From positions 352,292-416,291 of the forward strand of contig NW_006496628.1 of assembly GCF_000471905.2 (NCBI RefSeq): 64,000 nt of DNA, read 5' to 3'. This stretch comes from Amborella trichopoda (lineage: Eukaryota > Streptophyta > Magnoliopsida > Amborellales > Amborellaceae). Numbering within the stretch: position 1 is the first letter of the stretch; every line of letters starts with the position of its first letter. Of the stretch, positions 23,681 through 35,480 are shown piece after piece. The notes below the pieces were generated by a model that ran no database searches, was not told the DNA's origin, and saw only the letters and a program-made list of their open reading frames with translations. The position numbers and the translations under genes are program-made.

Positions 23681-24149
23681 CGTCATGTGTGTTGCCACTA
23701 CGCAAGCTAGCACTGCGTGTGTTGCCTCTACCTTTGCTAAAATGCCATACATGTCAATAGTATTGTCGTGTACATCACACTCCTCATGCTAGTGTCGTGC
23801 ATGTTATAGTGTCACGCGTGTCAGAACCTGGATACCACTTTGTGTGTCTTACCACTATTCCCAATTAAGTTGCACCCAGGCCATGACATGTCATCCCCAA
23901 TAGAGTCAAGAGCATTCCACTGTCCCTCATCCCCAGTAGAAGCTACACCCGTACTACAGTCCATTGATCCATAGGGGAGTTGGGTAACCTTTCCTGAGCC
24001 CATTCCGCATGGAGTTCGATCTTTCACCTTAGGGAGTCATACTTGTCCTCTAGTCCCTAGTGAAGTCTGATTCTCATCTAAAACCCCTGCTGGCCTCAAT
24101 AATTTTATCCCCATAGAGTCCCAAAAACCTATCCCCAATAAAGCTTCAC

Positions 24150-24660
24150 CTACTAGGCAACCCACACAATAGTCTGTGTTGCATGACCTTAACCTGCACA
24201 GCCTTAGTCCATGTTGCATGACTTTAAACTGCACAGCCTTAGTCCATACTGCATGACCTTAAACTGCACAGCCTTGGTCCGTGCTACATGACCTTAAACT
24301 ACTTATCCTTGGTCTATAGGCATAACCCTAAACTGCATGGTCTAAATTATATAACATTAAACTTTTGCGGAAGTCTAGTTGCACGACCTTAAACTGTATG
24401 GTTTTAGTTGCATGACTTTAAAACTTCATAACCACGGTCAAAGCTATATGACGTTAAACCATAGTGCACGTCCTGGTTGCATGACATTAAAAGGCTTAGA
24501 AACATGGTCCAAACTATATGATCTTAAACTATAGCAAAGGTTTAATTGCACGACCTTAAACTGCATGGTCCTAATTGCATGACTTTAAACTGCAGAACCA
24601 TGGTCCAAGCTATATGACCTTAAACCATAGTGCACGTCCTGGTCGCATGATGATAAACTA
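24150..24660 (+). repeat. Degenerate minisatellite, about 35-bp unit with core ATGACCTTAAACTGCA
   Basis: The core recurs about every 30-40 bases, each followed by a CATGGTCC-like half. The same minisatellite is present at 52170-52500, 52850-53060 and 56530-57360 on the plus strand, and at 29060-30360 on the minus strand within the 18-kb element. Confidence 0.75.
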
Positions 24661-24715
24661 CTTTGCACAGGTCCTAGAGGTATGAGCATAAATTCGCCCC
24701 CACACACATGCACAT

Positions 24716-24721
24716 GCCCTT
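24716..24721 (+). repeat. Target-site duplication, left, of the 18-kb Tat insertion
   Basis: GCCCTT here and at 42802-42807. Ty3/Gypsy duplications are usually 5 bp, so one matching base may be chance. Confidence 0.7.
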
Positions 24722-25490
24722 CGTTAGGTGCCTCGATTTTGCCTCCTCAAATCTAAGTGATGGGGTGACACATGCCTCGGTTTCAGTAGACCCAAGACCT
24801 AAGATCACTCTCTCAAGAACTTTGTTCAAGAACAAATGCCAGTATTCAACTAGTGAGAAAGGAATTTTCAATGTGAGGTGGGGACCAACCTCACCGGGGT
24901 CTGTGACTTACTCGGGCTGACTCGCATAGGCACCATCTTAGATCATGACATAGAGCCCTTCAGCTGCTTCAGGTGGTTCGAAATCACCTCCCTTGACCTG
25001 CAATCTCCTAGTTTTCAACAAAATACTACTATGGTTAATTTACATAACAAGTGGGCCGAAGGACCCACCCTTGTCTTAGGGCAATGCACATTTGTGTGGC
25101 TAAGAATGTCAGAAATTAGGGAGATGAAAAGAAGAGGGTTTGAATGAGGGGAGAAAAGAATGAGGAGAAGGCACGAGACGACAAAGAGATGGGGTCCCGA
25201 CGGCGCTAGGCTTTACCACCCACAACCGTCGAGTAGTAGTGTGGCAATCCTTAGACGATGCTAAACACTACTGCTCACGGCTAGAGGGTGAGCAGTGAAC
25301 TATGAATGGCGCTAGGCATAGCCGATGGCGACACAAGAAGGCAGCGCCCCCCTGTGCTAGCAGCGATAGCCTCTTGTGAAGCGTGCGACGATAGCACTTT
25401 GTGAAGCGTGCAACGATAGTTCTCATGAGGCCCACGGCAATAGGCATGGGATGCAGGAGGAACGATGATGAGTCCCGGACGCATGAAAGA

Positions 25491-25640
25491 AGCTCGTGGA
25501 TAGCGATAGGCACCGAGCGCGAAAAGGAAGCTCACAGACAGTGATGGGCACTGAGCGCACAAGGAGAGCTCGCAGACGGCAATGGGCATCAAGTACACGA
25601 AGGAAGCTCGCGGACGGCGATAAGTGTTGCCGCGACCCAT
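25491..25640 (-). repeat. Tandem repeat, 38-bp unit, in LTR copy B
   Basis: Three to four units of GAAGCTCGCGGACGGCGAT plus GGGCACTGAGCGCACGAAG. The same array is in LTR copy C (40953-41090); only about one unit is visible in copy A near 7135. The Ser/Arg-rich frames over it are repeat translations. Confidence 0.75.
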
Positions 25641-26152
25641 CGCGGGCGGTGATAGAGATCGGCAGCTGTGATAGGCTCACAACAGGGGAAGACCCCTACG
25701 GGCGGCAATGAGTTTTACCATTTGTGTTCTTCAATGAGACATCGAGGACACATCTACAAACGATGATGAGCGGCGCCGTCTGCAGACCTTGTCGAGAGAT
25801 AAAAATGAATAAAAGAAAGAGAAAGGAGCTCACGCATGGTGTTGCCATCGCCATGCACAACCTGTGAGACCACAGGAGAGGCATGCATAGCACTTCCACT
25901 GCCGTGCATGGCCTCTAAGAGGAGCACAGACGAAGAAGCGAAAGAAGAAAGAGAGGAAGAAAGAGAAGAATAAACGAAAAAGAAGAGAGAGAAATATTTA
26001 CCTTGAGCCTATGGGTACCGATCCAAAATTTTCTCCCTCCTTACTCTCTTTCTCCCAACATCACCCAACAATGAGAAGAAAGACAAATTTTATTCAGTAA
26101 AACTCTCTTTTGGCAAAGGGTTGAGGGTCCTGAGCAGAATGATGGTACGTGG

Positions 26153-26160
26153 TATATATA
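26153..26160 (-). promoter_or_regulatory. TATA-like box of LTR copy B
   Basis: TATATATA within GATGGTACGTGGTATATATAG (plus strand, partial), at the same place as the boxes in copy A and the plus-strand LTRs. Confidence 0.45.
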
Positions 26161-29059
26161 GAATTGTGCCCAAACATGTGTGAATTGATCAAAATTAAAC
26201 CTAATTGCTAGAAATTAACATTTAATTGAATTAAAAGAAATTAGAAAATAGAGTACAAAGTGACAGATTTACCCCTTCTTAACAACTTGTGGAATTCTAA
26301 AACAGTCCATGTGCTGCCCTAGAACGTGCATGATTTTTCATGGATGATCATGGGTTGTTCTGTTACCCAGTTGATCGAAAGATGATTGTTTTCTTGTAGG
26401 GCTCAGCATGGCAATCGATTTGATACCAACTTCAAGCCACGGATCGTGCTTTTAGAATATGATCATGCGACTTGAAATTTGAATGGATCTGAAACTTTAC
26501 ATCAATAGTGTGCTTGTTCCTTGATGTTTTGTTGTGGTTTCTTTGCTGGATCACACTAAGCATGCCGTCATGATCGCAGGGCAACAAACGCAGCTTGATT
26601 CCTTGTCCAGACAAAGATTTTGCAACTTTAAATTTTTGGCCGAAATCTTGAATTTTGGCGTCAGACTTTATAGGAACTTCATCAGGTTCATGTGCGAAAT
26701 CCGACAGTTCATCATGTACGGGGTTCGGACTAGAAATAGCCCTAGACCTTATGCATATGATGGAATTGGCTTCACATCGATAGGGCTTACGAGCGGCGTG
26801 AATTGGCTGCTCTAGCGAGGTGCAACGCTATTGATTTTCCTACACTTTCTTCACAGATCAGCAACTCTCTCTAGCTTTTCTTGCGCTCGAGCGTCGTCAC
26901 GAGGTGTGCCACATATCGAAACGCTCGTCTTGACAAGACGAACTTGCTCCCCAAATTTTAACACGATCCAACTTGAGATGGGCGATATATGAGCATGGAA
27001 TGTTACTATTTGTCACCTTCCCTTTAATGGAGTTGAATTGCAGGGTGGCCGCATGGGAATAGTATGCAGCTCCTCCTTTTTCTCTCTTTTGCCTATAACT
27101 TATTCCTGGGGTGTCTGTTTAAGCTGAAATTTTACCCCTGAGGGTTTCAATCGTGTCGAATCCAATGGCGATAGTCCCATAGCAAATTGAGACACCGAAA
27201 ATATAATTCTAGATATAAGGTCCGTTTCAGCCTGTGAAAGGTTGATTCTGCCGGAACTGTTTCTCAGTCTACATTGCCTTAGACATGTCAGAATGCGACA
27301 AAACTTGGCAAGAGACTTTTAGGAGTCTTCATGAAGATCTTGACCATTCTAGGGCCATTTTGAGACTGTCAAAATTTCCACTGCTTGTTAGGATTTTATT
27401 GACTAGGTTCCCATGATGATGAAAAATGTCTTCCAATAGCATGCCCCATCTAATGTTGTGCTTCGGGAGAGAAGCAAGAAGTACAATAATTCAGGAAATT
27501 TCCCCTGGCTAGACACAGAACTACATGAACGCTGAGGAGGTCCACGCAATGCCGTAACTAGGATGCTCAGACGTTTTGACGCAATGTATGGGTCCATCCG
27601 TGGAGACTTTAGGGGGAGAAGAGACTTTTGAGGGATCTATTGAAGTCCTCACCCTCGAGGGACTATTTGCGATTTCTGACAGCTTGAGGATTTTTTAGGG
27701 ACCTCATTGGTCAGAATCGAGCCTATCTGGAGGCCAAGTGCTATGAACCTTTGGGTGGCATAGTTTGCTGCTACACCAGGTTTGCTTTTGATGATCAGAG
27801 TATCTCTGTAGATCTTGTCCAGTGGGGTCCAGTCAGGGGCTTCTGACCTGTCCTGAAGATCTGGGCCTATCGGCTAGGGGGAATTTTGGTGAGGTGGCCT
27901 CGTGGGCCCCATCGTGCTAGGTCCAGTGGGGGGCTTTTGACCTGTCTTGAAGATCTGGGCCTGACAACTAAATAAGGTTTTTGGCGAGACGATCTCATGG
28001 CGAGGAATAACCCTGAAGTCTCTAGTAGGTTAGGCCCTGACTTTGTCAGTTGCTCGCCTTCGTGATGGTCTTTAACATTTTGATCATCATCCTCACCCTC
28101 ATGGACTCTTTTTTATTTTGGAGGGATCTTTCAGTCATCGTCCTCACCCTCAAGAACTCTTTTTAATATCGATGTTGAAGTGTGGGAGATCTTATGAGGC
28201 TCTCATTCCCTAATGAGCCATTTTGTGTTGTCATTGGATGCTAGCAGTTGAGAATTTTAGGTAGACCTCATTAACCAGGATTATGATTGTTGGGCAATTG
28301 GGTGTCGGCTGAAGTTGTGTTACTGCGTCAACCTGTTTTGTTGGTCCAAATGCCCTTGGCAGGTTTTCACTTGAAGAGAGGGAAGTGGTGCTTTAAAGAC
28401 TGTTTTCACCAACTTCTTTTATTTTTGGGCTCTTTTACTCAAGACCTGGCGGCGACGTCCACCCTTTTCATCCATTTTTGGTCACAGCACCCTTTTGAGG
28501 TTTTCACTGTGCCTGGGTTTTTGTTTTTCACAGAACTCTTTTACTCATGGTTTTCTGACCATGCCCGTCGTTCATTTTTACTGATGGCTTTCCATTGTCT
28601 AGGTGTACACTATTCTCGCTTGTTTTGTGAAGGAGTGTTTTAGGGTCATGCCTTCGAGACCTATGCGAAGCCTTTAATGTCATGCGGCCAAGATATGCAC
28701 TATAGTTTAGGATCATACAGCTGGACCGTAGTGGTGATGAATGGCAGTCTGTGGAGGCCAAGGAGTGAGTATGATGATGGTTTGACTCACTTGGGGGAGA
28801 TGGCATGAGGTTACCTATGAAAGACGGATGATGTATGAATGGTGGGTGAAACTTGGTGACCCACTAGCTGATGGAGAGTATGGATGGTGGAATGGTTCAC
28901 CGTTTTGTGAGCATGGGTAAGACTAACTAGGGATTAATGGATGGTAATAATGAAATGAATAAATTCACTGGGGAAGTAATGAAGGTGGGGTGTGCACACA
29001 AACGAGTCGATTAGGGAAAGCGTGCATGAAGATGCACGTAAAGGGCGTGTGCGCATTTG

Positions 29060-30360
29060 TGGGTGACTTTAAGGTCATGCCTTCTAGACCTGGGCAAAGC
29101 AGTTTAACGTCACGCGGTCAGGACGTGCATTATGGTTTAAGGTCATATAGCTTGGACCTTGGTTATGCGGGTTAAAGTCATGCAACTAGGACCATGTCGT
29201 CTAGGGTCGTGCAACTAGACCTCTACTACAGTTTAAAGTCATATAGTTTGAACCGTACAATTTAGGGTCGTGCACCTGGACCGAGGCTGTGCAGTTTAAA
29301 TTCATGCAGCACAGACCAGTGTTGTGCAGTTTAAGGTCATGCAGCACAGACCATGGCTGTGCAATTTAAGGTCATGCAGCATGCAGCACGGACCATGGCT
29401 ATGCAATTTAAGGTCATGCAGCATAGACCATTGTGTGGTTCGCCATGTACGTGAAGCTCTATAAGGGATAGGTTTGTGGATATCAATTTGACTCCCTGAG
29501 GATAAAAATAGTTAAGGCTATACACAAGCAGAGAGATTTAGAAGAAGATGGTGGCCCTACGAGGAGTGGCAACCGGAAGTGAACTTCGCTTGGGATTGAG
29601 AGGGCAAGTGTGACTCCTTGGAGTGAAGGATGAAGCTTCATGTAACTCCACTAGGGACGATAGGCCGGAGTATAGGTGTAACCCTACTGGGTGTTGAAAA
29701 GATAAGCATGGCCCTAACTTCCTTAGGATAGTGGCTTGCAATAGAGTGTGCCTCTCACTGGGGGTGTTGGTGCAAAACAGACCCATTGGGGATTGAAGGG
29801 TTAGGTACGAACCCCTTTTTTTTTTGGGCATACACCTAACTCCACTGGGGATGTTGATGAAATACACTTAGCAAAGAGGTGGTCCATCTCACAGTTAAGG
29901 TTATGTGTATGGACTATTTGTCGTGCTGTGCATTACAGTTTTTAGGTCTTGTAGCTAGGACCATTGCTATGCAGTTTTAAAGTCATGCAGCTAGGACCAT
30001 GTCATTTAAGGTCGTGCAACTAGACCTTCGCTACAGTTTAAAGTCATGTAGTTTGGACTGTGGTGCTAAGCTTTTTAATGTCATGCGACCAGGATGTTCA
30101 TTATGGTTTAAGGTCATACAAATGGACCATGGTCGTACAGTTTAGAGTCATGCAACAAGACTGTGCAGTTTAAGGTCGTGCAACTAGACCTCCGCTACAG
30201 TTTAGGGTCATATAGTTTGGACCATGCGATTTAGGGTCGTGTACCTAGAACATGGCTGCGCAGTTTAAGGTCATGCAGCACGGACCATTGCTGTGTAGTT
30301 TAAGGTCATGCAGCATGGACCATTGCTGTGTAGGTTAAGGTCATGCAGTACAAACCATTG
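29060..30360 (-). repeat. ATGACCTTAAACTGCA minisatellite in the 18-kb element, two blocks
   Basis: The same degenerate minisatellite of about 35 bp as at 24150-24660, here in minus orientation because the host element is inverted. The blocks at about 29060-29430 and 29900-30360 are separated by about 470 bases of other sequence. Confidence 0.75.
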
Positions 30361-30591
30361 TGTGGTGAGGGAATACGACTTCGTGGGGAACAAATCCATA
30401 ACTGGAGATTGGACTCCCTGAGGAGTGAGACTGTGGTGCAAGGAATGAACTTCCAGAGGATGCAGGACGATGGTCCAGATGGGAGTGTCATGGCATACGC
30501 ACGACATTAAGTCTTGGATGGCGCACACAGCATTAAACCTTGGGTGAAGCACACGGAATAAACCACTTGGTGAGGCAAGCGGCAAAGAGCG

Positions 30592-30776
30592 CGACTATAG
30601 CTTCTTGACTGAGTGTGTAGCGATAGCTTCTTGATGGAGCGTGCCGCGATAGCTTCTTGACGGAGCGCGTGACGATAGCTTCTTGACGGAGGATGCAGCA
30701 ATAGCTCCTTGACGAAGCGCAGGACGATACTTCCTTGAAGAAGCACGCGGCGATAGCTCCTTGACGAAGCGCACGG
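30592..30776 (+). repeat. Tandem array, 26-bp unit, about seven copies
   Basis: Six consecutive units of exactly 26 bp (from 30621) of the form CGATAGCTTCTTGACGGAGC plus six variable bases, with a partial unit before. This is the most regular short array in the window. It is not seen in the other 3' regions, so it probably arose locally. Confidence 0.85.
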
Positions 30777-32429
30777 TGATAACGCTTTCGGGTCTCGAGT
30801 TTGACCTACACCGGCCTGGTCTTATTGCTGTCAGAAGCTAGGGACTAGAGTGTCATTTTGAACTTGTGAGGGGCAGTTTGTGGCACTACTGAGTAAAAAA
30901 AGGGAAAGAACCCCATTTTGTTGTTTTACAGACGGGTAAAATGCTCGAAGAGAGGTTTTTAGATAGACAACGCCAGAGCTTCTGTCGAGAGTTTCTCAGC
31001 CAAAATTCACAACATACAGCCCTTCAGGAGTTCTATAGTGGGCTTTAGCAGGTTGTGGAGCTTCGCAACGTGCTTGCGGGTGCTTTTAAAGAGTGTCAAG
31101 ACTCTTCTGAGCAGGGAATGAGGTTTTTTAGAGCTTTAGCGAGTTTTACAGTGGTGCTCTGCCAGATGTTCGAGTGCTTTTCTGGTCATTCTGCAGTTGA
31201 AGGGGAGGTTACAGAGAAGTTAGGGAAATCTGACGGTCCTCTAGTTATCAAAGGAGAAGAAGGAGGAGCAGCAATGGGCTCACCAGAAACACAGTGAAAT
31301 TTCTGTGAGTTGTGGCAAACTACAGGAGCGTGAAAATAGGGAGAAGGGAAGCTCCCAGGGTCACAAAGAAGCTTTATGAGGATTCCAGTGGTTCTTTCGC
31401 TATTCTCGGCTGTCGAAAAGGGGAAGGAATAGGGTCTGACAGGGATTCCCGACAGGCGAAGGGGTGTTTCAGGCAAAACCCGAAGGGTTGTGGAGGAGGA
31501 AAAAGGTCGTGAGAAGGTGTACCGATGTCAAGGAGCGACGGTTGGGGGAACCGAAGAGGGGTGGGAGTCAATGCTCCCCGAGAATTGAAAACACTGGGAA
31601 CCGGGGCACTTCAAGGGCATGCATGACATTAAGTTGCATGCAGCATTGCCTTCATGCAGCGTTATGCTGTGCACGATGATAGCCATGCTTGGCAGTTTTT
31701 GCTCGCAGTAATGGTCTCGCATGGTGTTGACTTGCCCACGGTGATAGTTGAACGCGACATTGTGTTGCACACGGCGATAGCTGCTCACGATGTCGCGTTG
31801 CACGCGGCGATGACCATGGACAGTGATATCTCGTGGGGGTCAAGAGTGATGGCAAATGAGGAGGCCTTGTCGCTGCGGTCTGTTGGAAGCCAAATCCTCC
31901 AGCACAACAGTGAAGTCCATGTTGTTTTGGAGGAAGGGAATCCTTCATGGGCTAGCTCCTTGGAAGCTAGCCATGCCTCATCAGATGAATTGAAGCTGAC
32001 TTGGAAATGATTAGCTTCTTCGTTTGGCCTATAACCGTCCTCTTTGAAGGCACTCGTCAGATGAATTGAAGCTGACTCTCCAAGTGGTTTTTCTTCGTCT
32101 CCATGATGAGGGTGTTTCTTTGGTAGTTTTGCTTCTTCTTCAGGAGGAGAGCATTTCTTTGATGGTTTTTCTTCTTCTTCATGATGAGAGCATTCTTTTT
32201 GGCTTGTAACCATCCTCTTATCTTTAGATGCAAGAACACCATTGCTGGTGTCAAGTGTTCTCTGTTCCTCATATGTAAGAGCTTTGTAACTTCCCTAATA
32301 ATGCGTTTTTTATTGTAGCTTGTTACTTTTTCTAGTGCAATAAAAGAAATGAACTTCCTTTGAGTTGGCTTAATGTTCCTCATCTTTGTTTCATTCTTTT
32401 TATTGCACGCGCTGCATTTTAGGGATATG

Positions 32430-33770
32430 TCAGGGATAATACTTCTTCAAATACTGCCCATTGATAGGGGGCATCGCCACTTCTCCATCAGAATTTTCCA
32501 GTATATAAGCCCCATTTAGTGTGACTTTCTTGACTATGAATGGACCTTCCCAGTTAGGTTCTAACTTTCCTTTGCGGTGCCCGTGCATGACTATCAGTCT
32601 CTTGAATGCTAAGACCAGGTCCCCACGAATGAATGAGCAAACCTTGACAGACTTGTCAAAGGCTCTCTTCATTCTTCCTTGATTGAGCTCAAGGTTCTGC
32701 TCGGCCTCCAGTCTCTTTTCGTCAAGGGCATCCAACTCTTGGTAACAGAGCTTGACCCTCTCATCTTCAGTCAGTCCGTGATGTATAGAGACACAGAGTG
32801 AGGGTATTTGAACCTCAAGGGGTAAGACCGCCTCACCTCCATAGACCAGGGAATAAGGAGTAAAGTTTGTATCATTCCGAGTGGTGGTGCGATAGGCCTC
32901 CGGAGCTTCAGGCAGCTTCTCATGCCAATTCTTCTTTGACATTGAAACTGACTTCTGAAGCACCCCGCACAACATTTTGTTGAGCACCTCAGCTAACCCG
33001 TTGGCTCTAGGGTAGTACACGGTCGAGTATTTCCACTTGAAACCGAACTAGTTGGCTAGGCGATCAACATGGTGGCTTTTGAACTGAGGGCCATTATCAG
33101 AGATTATTCGGTCTGGAACCTCGAACCGGTATATAATGTGGTGACGCACGAAGTTGGCCACAGTGGTTCCTGGAACCTACTTAAGAGGGACTGCCTCAAC
33201 CCACTTGGAGAATTAATCTGTCGTTGCTAGAATGCAGGCATGACCCAAGGCAGAAGGAGGGTCGATGGGTCCTACAATATCCATACCCCACTAGGAAAAG
33301 GGCCACGATGTTACTGTAGGATGGAGAGGTCCGGGGGTTGATGAATGAAGCTTGAGTGTATTTAGCAATCTTGGCATCTTTTAGCACAGTTTTGGGCGTC
33401 AGGCATCATTGAAGGCCAATAATAGCCGAGTCTGTGTATACCCTGGTAGAGCTTAGGGCAGGACTAATTCAGCCCGCAGATACCCGAGTGCAGTTCTTCG
33501 ATAAATTTTCTTACTTCTTGTGTATTGACACATCTGAGGAGAATCCCGTCAAATGAATGGGACTTCTCGACTGACCACCCTCTAGTCCTCCACTTGTTCA
33601 ACTTCTGTGCATATTGGGTCGAGCAATTTAGGCTCCTACTTCTCGACCTTGGATTCGTTACCTTGGGACATTTCCTGCTCTGCCTTAATGACGTCCTTGG
33701 CCACGAGGAGCGCTCCAAATGGATAAGGAAGGCATTCATGGAAGACACCCCTCCCATCATCTGCGTCAAT
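32430..33770 (-). mobile_element. Integrase region of the 18-kb Tat element (fossil)
   Basis: In minus-strand order: the end of the zinc-binding HHCC part with EELHSGICG near 33480; the catalytic core with an MDIVGPIDPPS-like opening near 33290 and the DNGPQFKSH block near 33090; the NGLAEVLNKM block (33000); the linker YQELDALDEKRLEAEQNLEL; and the C-terminal module with GPFIVKKVTLNGAY, ending YLKKYYP at 32430. The spacing fits Ty3/Gypsy integrase. It is degraded and not functional. Confidence 0.85.
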
Positions 33771-33789
33771 TTCGGTTCTCAATTCGACA

Positions 33790-34170
33790 TGTCTCCATTC
33801 GGTTACCCAGACAAGCGTGGACCCTGATGAAGACAGTTGAATGGTGGCCTCAAGCTTTGAGAGCGCATTGACCTACGAGTTTAGCCTTATATGGATATGA
33901 CTCAGAGAGAAGTCATTGAATTGGGTCATATAAGATTTGGTCGTGCCATGATAAAGCTTGAGAGTATCCTTCCTCACGTCATAAATCCCTTTAAGCTGCC
34001 GGATGACCAGCTCAGAGTCGCCGAAGATGTTTAGCTTCTCTAGGTCTAACTCATAGGCGATCTCCAATCCGATTATGAGGACTTGATACTCAACTTCATT
34101 ATGAGAAACGCCTCTGTAAGTGAGAAGTATAGAGGAATCATTCCACCATCAAGAGTCAGGAACACAACTC
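33790..34170 (-). mobile_element. Second (archaeal-type) RNase H domain of the Tat element
   Basis: Minus-strand frames between the first RNase H and integrase read, in part, HNEVEYQVLIIGLEIAYELD-like sequence and then LNIFGDSELVIRQLKGIYDV. The GDSELV block and the position ahead of integrase are the hallmark of the extra RNase H carried by the Tat clade, and this is my main reason for the clade assignment. It is a fossil. Confidence 0.75.
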
Positions 34171-34222
34171 CAGCACCCCCTTTATCAAATTGGAGTGCTC
34201 CGTCGAAGTACTTTTCCCACAG

Positions 34223-35480
34223 CTAAGATAACAACACCGTATAGAAAACTTCTTCATCCGGGAGGTCAGTCGAGAGGGGAGATTTTGAAGGGACTGGGTG
34301 AGCCGCGAGGAAGTCTGCTAAGGCTTGACACTTGACTGCCTTCTGTGGTACATACGTGATGTCGAACTCCATCAGCAATAATGCCCACTTGGCCAAGCAT
34401 CCTGACAGGCATGATCGAAGGTCCGCCTTTGAGATTAACTTGATCGTGACCAAGCAAGTAATGGCGAAGCTTTTGTACAGAAAAGATCAAGGCTAGGCAC
34501 ATCTTTTCGATCTGAGGATAATTCTTCTCGGCTCCCTGCATCCTGCGGCTAAGATAATAGAGCGTTGTTTCCTTCCCTCCATCATTGTTCTGTGCTAGAA
34601 GTGCCTCGAGTGACTCATCAACAGCGGTCACATATAAAACGAGAGGCCTTCTTAACACTGGCATAGAGAGTAATGGAGGATTCAACAAGTATTGCTTTAT
34701 TTCATCGAGTGCATCTTGGCACGCCTCATCCCACATGGAGGGGGTGTCCTTCTTCAGCAAGTGTGAAAAGGGCATGCATCGTTCTGAAAGGTTTGAGATG
34801 AACCTTCAAATGTAGGCCAACTTTCCATGGAGAGACCGCAGTTCATGAAGGGTTGTAGGCGGTGGCATGTCCTGAATTGCCTTGGTCTTGATCAGCTTGT
34901 CTCGATCCCACGGTACCTCACAATGAACCCTAAGAATTTTCCTGAGCATACGCCCAAGGCTCATTGCAAGGGGTTCATCTTGAGTTGGTGGCACCATAGC
35001 CGTTCAAATACCTTTTGAAGTCCTTGTATGTGAGCATCTTTCATTTCAGATTTCACCACCAAGTCATCCACAAAGCACTCGACCTCATTGTGGATCATCT
35101 CCTTGAAGATGGTTGGTTCGTGGCACCAGCATTCTTTAACCCGTAAGGCATCACAGTGTAGACACCTTTTGGGGTCAAGAATGTAGTGGGCTCTTCATCC
35201 TTTGGTTCCATTCTAATCTAATTATAACCAAAACACCCATCCATGAAGGAGAAGATCGGGCAATGAGCCGTAGAGTCAATAAGCATTTCAGTGAACCGTA
35301 GGGGGAAGTCATCCTTAGGGCAGGCAATGTTTAAGTCGTGAAAGTCAATACAGACTTTGATTGGCCATTTTTTCTTCTTGACTGGGACAACATTTGCCAT
35401 CCACCTTGAGTATTTGACTTAATCTAGCTTGCTTGAGCTTGTTCACCTCTACATCGATCTACATCTCGAGGTTCGGTCTA
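34223..35480 (-). mobile_element. Reverse transcriptase and RNase H of the 18-kb Tat element (fossil)
   Basis: Minus-strand order: VCIDFHDLNIACPKDDFPL (35360-35300), FMDGCFGYN (35245-35218), the aspartate box with FVDDLVVKSE (near 35070), then the RNase H part with MPFSHLLKK, SMPVLRRPLVLYVTA, ETTLYYLSRRMQGAEKNYP and LRHYLL (34775-34440). The blocks and spacing are those of plant Ty3/Gypsy polymerases. It carries several breaks. Confidence 0.88.

Larger units (their letters stand above)
21598..24721 (+). mobile_element. Old plus-strand Tat copy, 3' non-coding region (left part)
   Basis: Follows the integrase end. It is built largely of different tandem repeats in series (21790-22010, 22440-22690, 23500-23680, 24150-24660) and has no convincing gene. 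At 24721 it is interrupted by the 18-kb element and continues at 42808. Sibling copies at about 52544 and 57389 run through this point uninterrupted. Confidence 0.75.
24722..27441 (-). mobile_element. 3' LTR of the 18-kb element (copy B)
   Basis: About 2.7 kb, collinear with copy C (40181-42801). The outer end on the minus strand is of the form CACCTAACGA and the inner start TGCTATTGGAAG. Just before it on the minus strand comes a GATGGGG purine run, the likely polypurine tract. A TATA-like box lies at 26153-26160. Confidence 0.85.
27442..32429 (-). mobile_element. Non-coding 3' region of the 18-kb element
   Basis: About 5 kb between integrase and 3' LTR. On the minus strand in order: a GAAGAAG-rich repeat (about 32200-32090); mixed unique sequence; a 26-bp array (30776-30592); the ATGACCTTAAACTGCA minisatellite (30360-29060); the hairpin block (around 28620-28400, including CATGGT/ACCATG at 28546-28563); and a closing block (27720-27455) shared by all family-1 copies just before the LTR. 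No convincing coding frame. A long, repeat-rich 3' region is characteristic of Tat/Ogre elements. Confidence 0.75.

Noticed and set aside
29337-30585. Minus-strand frames with repeated CCMTLNCTAMVRAA
   Set aside because: Translation of the ATGACCTTAAACTGCA minisatellite. The frame is not kept in sibling copies.
30592-30776. CRISPR-like regular array (26-bp units)
   Set aside because: Units are contiguous, without distinct spacers, inside a plant retroelement 3' region. It is an ordinary minisatellite.
31055-31512. Possible extra gene in the 3' region of the 18-kb element (80-, 66- and 96-residue frames on both strands)
   Set aside because: Some Tat elements carry additional ORFs, so I looked for one here. 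The frames are short, overlap on both strands and show no domain.
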